Notes under the pieces: generated by a model | The model's database searches: none | What the model was told of the DNA's origin: nothing | The model's input: the letters and a program-made list of their open reading frames with translations, nothing else | Translations under genes and position numbers: made by a program | NCBI GenBank assembly: GCA_040382095.1 | Contig: JBEIGB010000085.1 | Coordinates: 1-15,512, forward strand | Source of the DNA: JADJPL01 sp040382095 | GTDB lineage: Bacteria; Bacteroidota; Bacteroidia; Chitinophagales; Saprospiraceae | DNA length: 15,512 bases | Direction of reading: 5' to 3' | Shown here: positions 1 through 7,019 of the stretch, one piece after another | Layout of the letters: each line of letters begins with the position of its first letter | Numbering within the stretch: the stretch's first letter is position 1

Positions 1-329
1 AGCGTGATTTTTTGCTCGTCAATATGTCGCGGCAGGGGCAACTGGACAATAAACCCATCAATATCGCTGTTATGGTTAAGGTCTTCTACGATTTTCAAGA
101 GCGCTGCTTCGCTGATATCCGCAGGTTGACGGATCAGGGTGGAAGCAAAACCTACCGCTTCACAAGAACGGACCTTGTTTTTTACGTAAGCCTGGCTCGC
201 GGGGTCTTCCCCGATCAGGACGGCTGCCAAATGCGGTATTTTACCGTTTTGGGATTGGATTCGGGCAACAGCCTCGCGTAGTTCCGCGATGATTTCCGAG
301 GCTATTTTTTTTCCGTCAATCAGGTTCAT
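1..329 (-). CDS. folD: Bifunctional methylenetetrahydrofolate dehydrogenase / cyclohydrolase FolD (5' part, cut by window edge)
   Basis: This is the reverse-strand frame from the ATG at 327-329 running off the left edge; 109 codons are visible. FolD interconverts 5,10-methylene-THF, methenyl-THF and 10-formyl-THF in the cytoplasm with NAD(P). The visible part is the N-terminal catalytic domain. It shows the family signature GEDPASQAYVKNK (residues 41-52 region), with the Tyr48 and catalytic-type Lys52 in the YVxxK motif, and the second signature DGFIVQLPLP (91-100) with its conserved Gln. The start fits the family: MNLIDGKKIA begins right at the usual first strand. The C-terminal Rossmann NAD(P)-binding half lies outside the window. 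It is divergent from the adhesin gene to its right. Identification is by recognised motifs and is very secure; only completeness is unknown. Confidence 0.96.
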   Translation of the reverse strand, partial: MNLIDGKKIASEIIAELREAVARIQSQNGKIPHLAAVLIGEDPASQAYVKNKVRSCEAVGFASTLIRQPADISEAALLKIVEDLNHNSDIDGFIVQLPLPRHIDEQKIT

Positions 330-354
330 CGTTCAATAATTGTTCTTTAAACGA

Positions 355-362
355 TAAAAGTA
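355..362 (-). promoter_or_regulatory. Possible -7 promoter element for folD
   Basis: On the minus strand the bases read TACTTTTA, seven of eight matching the Bacteroidota -7 consensus TAnnTTTG, 25 nt upstream of the folD ATG. A TTG lies 24 nt further upstream as a weak -33 candidate, slightly farther than the usual spacing. This is a consensus match only; it could be chance in AT-rich DNA. Confidence 0.3.
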
Positions 363-575
363 CATTTTTTGTGCGTTCTACGCTAACAATAACAAAGCGG
401 AATTATATTTATGCACGTGCAAAAGCGGATTTTTATTGCGTTATTATTACTTTGGGATTCATCCGGCGGGCTGGCGGAAATGGGCCGGGAGGGGGTAGGC
501 CGTGTTTTTCAGAAGATATTTTTCTTTTGTTGCCTTGCCTCACGCTGGTTTGCAAGGCTGTTTGATCAAAAAACC

Positions 576-3500
576 ATGGAATTGTATATGGATAAAAGGC
601 GTTTTTTCGCGCTGTTCATTTGTTGTGCTGTTGGAATTGGATCATTATGCGGGCAGCTTCGGCCATCATCAGATACTACGGTGAGTGCCTGTTCAGGGCT
701 GCTTTTCGACAGCGGCGGTCCTGCCGGCAACTATGGTCCTGGCGAACGCTATGCAGTAGTCTTGTGCCCTGTGCCTGGCGGGGGGGCCATGCGTATTGCA
801 TTTGGTGGCCTGGATATCCGTTTGGGCGACTCGCTGTGTATTTTTGACGGCGATGGGCCTGGTGCTGCGCTTTTAGGCTGTATCACTGCTGGCTGGCAAA
901 AGGATTCCCTGTATTTTCAGGCAACGGTCAATAATCCTTCGGGTTGCCTGCGGGTGGTTTTTTCGTCGAACGGGACGGAGCAGGGGAGTGGCTGGGGCGC
1001 TGTACTGGGTTGCGGATTGCCCTGCCAGCCTATGGGGATAAATATAGATACCATTGCCGGGCTTACCCTGGCCCGGGACGGCAGGACCCTGACAGGATGC
1101 CCGGGACAGTCCATTTTTGTGCGGATTAGCGGGAGCTATCCCAATAATGGGAGGGTTTATAACCAATCAGATTTTAGTACTCAATTCAAATGGCTCCTGG
1201 ATGGGGACTCGGTTCGTAGCGGACGGGAATTGACTTACCTGCCCTTAGAGGGTGGGCTTCCGGTTTTTTCACTAAGGGCGCAGGATATCCGTGGTTGTCG
1301 CTTTCAGTTTGCTTTCCCCGCTGTACAGGTATCGCCAAAGCCGATATTTTCTTTCCCGCGCGCTCCAGACCCCGTATGTGCGGGGGATACGGTCCGGCTT
1401 TCGGCCTCGGTAGGTCGTATTGATACCAGCCGTTTGGTGAATGTGCTGCCCGGCGAACTGTTGATCGGCGACGATGCCGTTTTCAGGGTAGAGATTTCTA
1501 CCTTGCGTTGGCGTTTTCAGCCGGGGGTGATTTTTCAGCTACAGGATTCGATTGCCGCAGTGACCGATACCGCCGGTTTGGTCACTTTTCTGATGACGGC
1601 TGAGGATATTTATGGATGTAAAACTGAAAATTCGGTTGGTATCCCGGTATTTCCAGCCGGCAGCCCGGATTGTGGGGCCTGCCGGACAGCAGTGCCTTTT
1701 GCGCGGGAGGCTGCGCTTTGTGCCGGCGATAGTCTTACGGCCAACGCCAGGTTGGATATATCTTCGGACAGCGTGTCCGCATTTAAGTCTAACCCGCAAT
1801 ATATGCTTGGTTTTAGCAACCATCCGCATCCCAATCCTTATGCAGCAGTCCTGCCTGTACGTGGCATACCCCTGAAAACCCTGGATAATCCGCTGGCACA
1901 AATCCAGAAGGTATGCCTGGATATTTCGACGGATTGGGTAGAGGATCTGGATATCTACCTGCGTGCTCCGGATGGTAGTTTGCTGGAACTGACCACGGGC
2001 AACGGGGGCGGATTTGACGATTATCGCAATACCTGCTTTTCCCCTTCCGCAAATCTTCCGGTAACAGCGGGCAACGCGCCTTTTAGCGGCACCTTTATGC
2101 CGGAGGGCTCGTGGAATGCGCTTCGTGGGGCACCGGTCAACGGCGACTGGGCCTTGCTGGTATCCGATGGTTTTGATCCATTGCGCTTTGGCCGTGTGGA
2201 ATCCTGGACGATCGCTTTTGTGGCACGGGACAGTGTGCGTTATACCTGGTCGCCTGCCGCAGGGGCATCTTGTACGGATTGTCCTTCTCCTGTGCTCCGG
2301 CCAGTCCGCACAACGGTTTATCAGGTGAAAATCGAAACGGCCCGGGGCTGCCTTATCAACGATAGTTTAAGGATCGTGATCAGGGATAGCCTGGAGGCCC
2401 CGAAGGTGATCTGTGGCTTCGACGATCAAGGCGTTGCACGGTTTTCCTGGACTCCTGTTCCTGAAGCCGATGGCTATGCAGTAATTCTTTCAATGAACGG
2501 CCGCGACAGTAGCTTTGTCCTGTCTGCGCTTCAAACGGGTTTCAGCAGGTCAAACCTCCAACCGGGGGATATGCTGCGCATTCGGGTGCGGGCCCGGGCA
2601 GGACCCGGCAGCGTATTTTGTGGCGCGAAGGAGGGTACATCTTCATGTGTTTTTAAGGTATGTGCCGTAGAAGCGCGTATAGCCTCCCGAACGGAGGTTA
2701 CGTGTTTTGGCCAACGCAATGCCAGGGTAGAACTACAAGCACAGAACGGCACCGGGCGGTATGGTTTTCAGCTCAATGGCGGTGGTCTTTTCCAGGCCAG
2801 TCCGGTATTCGACAGTCTTGGTCCCGGGCAGTACTTTGTGGTTGTGCAGGATGAGGATTTTTGTGCAGATACTGTTTTTTTTGCGATTGCCGAGCCTCCC
2901 GGTCTGACTGCGGAAATCCGCCTTATGGAACTTATCTCCTGTGGTGGACGGACGGATGGGGCTGCGGAGGCTTTTGTCAGTGGCGGCACGGCCCCATATC
3001 GTTTCTCCTGGTCTAACGGACGGCAGACGGCCAGGTTGGATAGCCTCGGCGGAGGCGTTTACCGTGTTACGGTGAGCGACGCGCGTGCCTGTACCTATAC
3101 GGACAGTATCCGGATGCAGGCACCGCCGGTGCTGAGCCTGCAGCTCTCCGGCAATGGGCCCTCCTGCAGCGTTAATGCTGATGGGTTTTTGAATGCCATA
3201 GCAAGCGGCGGGACAGGGGCGTTGAGGTATCAATGGGATACAGGGGCAGCGGTCTCCAATATTTCGGGGCTGGGGCCGGGGCGGTATTGTGTTACGGTCA
3301 GCGATCGCCGGAATTGTGAAGTGCGGGAATGTTTTACGTTGACCGCCCCCCCACCGCTGGTGCTGGATTCTGTGACCTTCACAGCGGTGGATTGTCCCGG
3401 CGGCAGCAATGGCGCGGCTACGGCTTGGGTCAGCGGGGGTACTTCTCCCTATAGCTATTTTTGGTCAGATCCCCTCGGGCAGGCAGGTCGGCAGGCTACC

Positions 3501-5522
3501 ATGCTCAGGGCAGGTATAGTGGGCCTTCGCATAAGAGACGCCCGGGGTTGCACAATAGCTCAGACGGCCCTGGTGCCAGGGCCTGCGCCTATACAGGTGG
3601 AGCTTACGGCCCTGCCCGCAAATTGCAGGGGCGAACTGAGCGGAGGGATTACTGCCCGCATCGCTGGCGGTACGGCTCCCTATACATACAACTGGAGCAA
3701 CGGGGATACCAGGACCAACCCTACCGGATTGGCAGCAGGTGGCTACCAGCTCACGGTCACAGATGCAAAAGGCTGTAAGGAATCGGGGCAGATAACGGTC
3801 GGAGAGCCCCCGGCAGACCTGCTCCTGGAGGTCTTTCAGGATGCCAGAGGATGCCTGGGGGAAAAAAAGAATACAGCAGGAACGCGCATTTCAGGTGGAA
3901 ATGCCGGTAGCTATACCTATCTATGGTCCAACGGGGCAACTACTGCCCAGGTCGGTGGACTGGATTCCCTGGATTATTCCGTCACTGTATCCGACAGTAA
4001 AGGGTGTAAGGCGGCCGGGACTATAAAGATAACCGATCTGCCGCCGATTCTGCCGAATATGATTGTGCGCCTGCCGTCTTGTTTCAACGGGAGTGATGGC
4101 GCTATCGGCATCAACTTTGTGGGGGGTAGGCCGGGTGCAGACCTTTCCGCTTTCCGATTTGTGTGGAGTACCGGGGCCACGGGCACAACCGTCGGCGGGC
4201 TTCGGGGCGAACAGGAGTATGCAGTGACGGTCACAGACCCGCAAGGTTGTACCGCTATCGTGACCCGCTATGTGCGGCAGCCGCGCCCGGTTTCCGTATC
4301 GCTCACAGCGTCTAATACCAGTTGTTTTGGTGGTCGCGACGGGAGCGCTTCCATTGCTGCAATTGATGCCGACACCCGTATTTTCAGGTATGCGTGGAAC
4401 GTTCCGGGTAGTGGCAGCACCCGCAGTATTACAGGTGTTGCTGCAGGGATTTACCGGGTAACGGTCACCGACGAGTTCAATTGTACTGGTGAGGCACAGG
4501 CAGTAGTTGGCCAGCCGCCCGCGCTTTCTCTGCAATTCGCTTTGACGGGCAACCGCTGTTTTGGCGACAGTACCGGGGTGGCACAGGTATTTGGGAATGG
4601 CGGCACGCCTCCTTACCGCTTTACCTGGCCTGACGGGAGTGCCGGGGCAGTGAAAACAGGACTGGCGGCAGGCGCATACGAGGTAGTTCTCACCGATTCA
4701 AAGGGCTGCAGGCTTAGCAGCCCAGCAATTTTGACCCCCCCCGCCCCGCTGGATATCCGCCTGGGTATTCAAAACGTCACATGTAACGGAGGCCGCGACG
4801 GGGTACTCCAAATTGCTGTGGTGGGGGGCAGGCCACCTGTTCAATACAGTATTGATGGAAAAAATTTCCGTCCTTCCCCTACTATTATCGGCCTCGGGGC
4901 GGCCCAGTACACCGTAACGGTACAAGATGCAAATGGTTGCACTGCGTCCACGACTGCCCGTCTGGGCGAGCCTTTACCCTTTACAGTGGATGCAGGCCCT
5001 TCCAATCTCCGTATCAAGCTCGGCGATACCCTGGTGCTGAAAGCGGTGGCCCAGGGTGCACAGGGCAAAGTCAAATATACCTGGATACCTGACTTTCCCG
5101 GCACGCTGAGCTGTACCCAGTGTGACTCGACCGTCGTTCTGACCCGGAATACCATTTCCTATGTACTCAATGCGACCGACAGCGTGGGCTGCGAGGCACG
5201 CGACCGTATCACTGTGAACGTGAGCAAAGACCGGGATATCCTGGTGCCTACAGGGTTCAGCCCCAATGGAGATGGCAATAACGACCTGCTGCTGGTACAC
5301 GGCCTAAGCGGTACCCGGATTCTCAGCTTCCGGGTGTTTGACCGCTGGGGCGAGCTGGTGTACGAGCGGTCGGATTTTGTGGTCAATGACCCCGCGATTG
5401 GGTGGGATGGCACATTTCGCGGCCAGCCCCTGAATCCCGGCGTATTTGTATGGTTCATGGAAGCAGAATATATTGATGGGTATAAAGAAACCAGAAGAGG
5501 GCAAACGACCCTGGTCAGATAG
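576..5522 (+). CDS. Giant T9SS-secreted modular adhesin with SprB repeats and type B (CHU_C) sorting domain
   Basis: A secreted surface protein of 1648 residues from the chosen ATG at 576, which follows an A-rich stretch and gives a basic n-region (MDKRR) and hydrophobic signal segment ending near SLCGQ. An in-frame ATG at 588 is nearly as good; one at 411 would add a second hydrophobic segment and is less likely. Domains in order: CUB-like domain (about 39-146, bounded by Cys); Ig/PKD-like stretches; a proprotein-convertase P-domain (about 426-548, with DLDIYLRAPDG and a closing SWTIAF); a PKD-like piece; FN3-like domain (about 611-694); ten SprB-type repeats (about 708-1466, each near 76 residues, with a leading Cys, SGGTxPYxxxWSNG and YxVTVxDxxGC); another PKD-like piece; and a C-terminal gliding-motility / CHU_C domain (about 1554-1648, VPTGFSPNGDGNND, FDRWGELVY, WDGTFRGQPLNPGVF). 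The last is the type B signal for Type IX secretion. Probable adhesion or gliding role is inferred from SprB. The gene is followed by its likely partner, a PorP/SprF protein. Confidence 0.93.
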   Translation: MELYMDKRRFFALFICCAVGIGSLCGQLRPSSDTTVSACSGLLFDSGGPAGNYGPGERYAVVLCPVPGGGAMRIAFGGLDIRLGDSLCIFDGDGPGAALLGCITAGWQKDSLYFQATVNNPSGCLRVVFSSNGTEQGSGWGAVLGCGLPCQPMGINIDTIAGLTLARDGRTLTGCPGQSIFVRISGSYPNNGRVYNQSDFSTQFKWLLDGDSVRSGRELTYLPLEGGLPVFSLRAQDIRGCRFQFAFPAVQVSPKPIFSFPRAPDPVCAGDTVRLSASVGRIDTSRLVNVLPGELLIGDDAVFRVEISTLRWRFQPGVIFQLQDSIAAVTDTAGLVTFLMTAEDIYGCKTENSVGIPVFPAGSPDCGACRTAVPFAREAALCAGDSLTANARLDISSDSVSAFKSNPQYMLGFSNHPHPNPYAAVLPVRGIPLKTLDNPLAQIQKVCLDISTDWVEDLDIYLRAPDGSLLELTTGNGGGFDDYRNTCFSPSANLPVTAGNAPFSGTFMPEGSWNALRGAPVNGDWALLVSDGFDPLRFGRVESWTIAFVARDSVRYTWSPAAGASCTDCPSPVLRPVRTTVYQVKIETARGCLINDSLRIVIRDSLEAPKVICGFDDQGVARFSWTPVPEADGYAVILSMNGRDSSFVLSALQTGFSRSNLQPGDMLRIRVRARAGPGSVFCGAKEGTSSCVFKVCAVEARIASRTEVTCFGQRNARVELQAQNGTGRYGFQLNGGGLFQASPVFDSLGPGQYFVVVQDEDFCADTVFFAIAEPPGLTAEIRLMELISCGGRTDGAAEAFVSGGTAPYRFSWSNGRQTARLDSLGGGVYRVTVSDARACTYTDSIRMQAPPVLSLQLSGNGPSCSVNADGFLNAIASGGTGALRYQWDTGAAVSNISGLGPGRYCVTVSDRRNCEVRECFTLTAPPPLVLDSVTFTAVDCPGGSNGAATAWVSGGTSPYSYFWSDPLGQAGRQATMLRAGIVGLRIRDARGCTIAQTALVPGPAPIQVELTALPANCRGELSGGITARIAGGTAPYTYNWSNGDTRTNPTGLAAGGYQLTVTDAKGCKESGQITVGEPPADLLLEVFQDARGCLGEKKNTAGTRISGGNAGSYTYLWSNGATTAQVGGLDSLDYSVTVSDSKGCKAAGTIKITDLPPILPNMIVRLPSCFNGSDGAIGINFVGGRPGADLSAFRFVWSTGATGTTVGGLRGEQEYAVTVTDPQGCTAIVTRYVRQPRPVSVSLTASNTSCFGGRDGSASIAAIDADTRIFRYAWNVPGSGSTRSITGVAAGIYRVTVTDEFNCTGEAQAVVGQPPALSLQFALTGNRCFGDSTGVAQVFGNGGTPPYRFTWPDGSAGAVKTGLAAGAYEVVLTDSKGCRLSSPAILTPPAPLDIRLGIQNVTCNGGRDGVLQIAVVGGRPPVQYSIDGKNFRPSPTIIGLGAAQYTVTVQDANGCTASTTARLGEPLPFTVDAGPSNLRIKLGDTLVLKAVAQGAQGKVKYTWIPDFPGTLSCTQCDSTVVLTRNTISYVLNATDSVGCEARDRITVNVSKDRDILVPTGFSPNGDGNNDLLLVHGLSGTRILSFRVFDRWGELVYERSDFVVNDPAIGWDGTFRGQPLNPGVFVWFMEAEYIDGYKETRRGQTTLVR
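2697..4973 (+). repeat. Ten tandem SprB-type repeats inside the adhesin gene
   Basis: The coding segment holds ten consecutive protein repeats averaging about 76 residues. Each opens with a Cys in a xxCxGxxxGxxxx pattern, continues with a Gly-Gly-Thr/Arg turn and an aromatic-Trp strand, and ends in a Y-x-V-T-V-x-D-x-x-G-C strand plus a Pro-rich linker. Examples of the turn are SGGTAPYRFSW near 2979 and AGGTAPYTYNW near 3664. The repeats have clearly diverged at DNA level, so this is an old array, not a recent expansion. The pattern matches the SprB repeat family of Flavobacterium gliding adhesins. Confidence 0.85.
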
Positions 5523-5668
5523 GTCGCTGCCACGATATCATGAGGGCATTGCTTTTCTGGTCACGCAGCCCGGCTATGTTCCTTCAAAAAGCTTTCATGG
5601 TGGCAAAGAACAGCTCATTTTTCCACTACGTTAACCCGTCGCAGCAAGTCTGTTTAATCACATATTTT

Positions 5669-6745
5669 ATGCCATTAAGAATAAACAAGATTTTTGTTTT
5701 GCTGATCCTGCAGGCGGTGAACCTGCTACCGGGTAGCCTTGAGGGGCAGGATCCCCGACTGTCTCAGTTTTATGCTGCACCGATGCAGGTGAACCCGGCA
5801 CTATGTGGAGTATTCGAGGGGCGCTATCGGGGTGCCCTAAATTATCGGGTACTTTATCCGACCTTATTTTCGGACCGTCCATTCCGGACATATTCCGGGA
5901 GTTTTGAATGGAGGGCAAAAGTTGTCAACCGCGACTATGCAGGTTTTGGGGTAGCTGTCCAGCAGGACGAAGCAGGTGTGGCCGGGTTTGAGCGCGGAAG
6001 TTTCATGGTTGGGGCTTCTTTTCTGAAGCAGTTGAGCGGTGGCCGGGGTGCGTCAGCAGAGCAATATCTGGTAGCCGGGGCACAGGCAGGCCTGCTACAG
6101 CATGCTTTACAGGGAGATGGACTTTGGTTTTCGAGCCAATATAACCGGGGTGAAAACCGGGTTGACCGGGGTCTGCCTTCCGGGGAACCCATATCAGGCA
6201 CTTTGCGAAGGGTCAACCCCGATCTGCAGGCCGGCTTGCTCTGGTATGCGGTTTTTGATGAAAATGCCAGCGTTTATGCCGGTGCTGCCCTGCACCACAT
6301 CCTCGAGCCCGATGTTTCCCTGCTGGATGGGGACGGTGTGCAATTGTTCAGGCGCTGGACGGCACATGGCGGCGGGGAAATCCCTTTCACCAAAGAACTC
6401 TCTGCATTACCTGCAGTTATGGTGGCCAGTCAGGGGCCTTCCCTGAGTGCCACAGCAGGTATGAATATCCGCTACGCCAACCCTTATTGGCGCGACCTGG
6501 CCCTGCGTTCCGGCCTTTGGGCCCATCTTTCCAACCAATCCGCCGCCATTGACCCATCACCCGGGCTGGACGCTCTGGTGTTTGTCGCGGTATTCGAACT
6601 GGAACGGTGGAATCTCGGCTTTAGTTATGATGTCACCGCGTCTTCCTTGCGGCGCTCCAACTATAGCCGGGGCGCATTTGAAATTGCCCTAACCTACTTT
6701 CATCCGGCTAAAGAACGCTACCAGGTACGCTGTCCGAAGTATTGA
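5669..6745 (+). CDS. PorP/SprF family type IX secretion membrane protein
   Basis: A 358-residue protein. The ATG at 5669 is chosen because it starts a clean signal peptide (MPLRINKIFVLLILQAVNLL, cleavage near EGQ); an upstream in-frame ATG at 5540 would put about 43 unlikely residues in front. Directly after the signal comes the family hallmark QDPRLSQFYAAPMQVNPALCG, split here as QDPRLSQFY and then APMQVNPALCG, and the C-terminus ends in a V-R-C-P-K-Y tail typical of the family. In between are alternating strands expected for an outer-membrane beta-barrel. PorP/SprF proteins are outer-membrane T9SS components; many paralogues sit directly behind a type B CTD cargo gene and are needed for that cargo's secretion or attachment. 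Here it follows the adhesin by 146 bp on the same strand with no obvious terminator or strong promoter between, so co-transcription is likely. Confidence 0.92.
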   Translation: MPLRINKIFVLLILQAVNLLPGSLEGQDPRLSQFYAAPMQVNPALCGVFEGRYRGALNYRVLYPTLFSDRPFRTYSGSFEWRAKVVNRDYAGFGVAVQQDEAGVAGFERGSFMVGASFLKQLSGGRGASAEQYLVAGAQAGLLQHALQGDGLWFSSQYNRGENRVDRGLPSGEPISGTLRRVNPDLQAGLLWYAVFDENASVYAGAALHHILEPDVSLLDGDGVQLFRRWTAHGGGEIPFTKELSALPAVMVASQGPSLSATAGMNIRYANPYWRDLALRSGLWAHLSNQSAAIDPSPGLDALVFVAVFELERWNLGFSYDVTASSLRRSNYSRGAFEIALTYFHPAKERYQVRCPKY

Positions 6746-6805
6746 TTGCTTACGCCGAAAAGGACAGCCCCGCGACTTTTTACACATACCGATTTTATGG
6801 GGCTG
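6729..6805 (+). repeat. Two overlapping palindromes behind the PorP/SprF gene, related to the right-end repeat family
   Basis: GCTGTCC at 6729-6735 pairs with GGACAGC at 6762-6768, enclosing the porP/sprF-like stop codon and the string GCTTACGCCG. CAGCCCC at 6765-6771 pairs with GGGGCTG at 6799-6805. The segment GCTTACGCCGAAAAGGA (6748-6764) differs from the right-end repeat string GCTTACGCCGCAAAAGGA only by one missing C, and in both places it lies in or at the loop of the first of two hairpins. It may act as a 3' end structure; no T-run follows directly. Confidence 0.55.
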
Positions 6806-6820
6806 GCCCGGCAGCTGCGA

Positions 6821-6862
6821 CCGCATCGTCTATGCGCTTGAAAAGCCTACGCATAGACGCGG
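6821..6862 (+). repeat. Perfect 10-bp inverted repeat with extended stem in the 6746-7019 intergenic region
   Basis: CGTCTATGCG at 6827-6836 is matched by CGCATAGACG at 6850-6859 with a 13-nt loop. The stem can extend by CCG (6821-6823) against CGG (6860-6862) past a 3-nt bulge. There is no downstream T-run, so it is not a classical intrinsic terminator. It lies about 70-110 bp upstream of the promoter-like element of the next gene, so a 3' end structure or a protein-binding site are both possible. Confidence 0.6.
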
Positions 6863-6927
6863 AATAACTCGTTCTGCCCTGCATACTGCCTTTTCAAAAC
6901 AAGTATGTTTTTTCGCTGCAATTTTTG

Positions 6928-6935
6928 TATTTTTG
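6928..6935 (+). promoter_or_regulatory. Bacteroidota-type -7 element upstream of the TPR-PD40-SPOR gene
   Basis: TATTTTTG is a full match to TAnnTTTG. It lies 84 nt upstream of the ATG at 7020 and would leave a leader of roughly 75-80 nt that ends in an A-rich stretch (A8 just before the start), as is common in Bacteroidota. No good TTTG is seen at the -33 position, so promoter strength is uncertain. Confidence 0.45.
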
Positions 6936-7019
6936 ATTTGAACTACTAAAAGGGCCGCCTAAAATGATGTGGTGGTTCCACTGCAAAACGTTAAACCTTC
7001 TAACCGAAAAAAAACAACT

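Noticed and set aside
411..575. N-terminal extension of the adhesin from the in-frame ATG at 411
   Set aside because: It would place a second hydrophobic segment and about 55 residues before a good signal peptide that leads directly into the mature CUB domain; 576 or 588 is the better start.
576..660. Lipoprotein signal in the adhesin (Cys near the signal peptide end)
   Set aside because: The residue before the Cys is Leu (SLC), which does not fit a lipobox; a type I signal peptide fits better.
3921..4535. Open frame of about 200 codons on the minus strand inside the adhesin
   Set aside because: It lies opposite clear SprB repeats, has no family motifs, and is the kind of antisense opening expected opposite a long biased coding frame.
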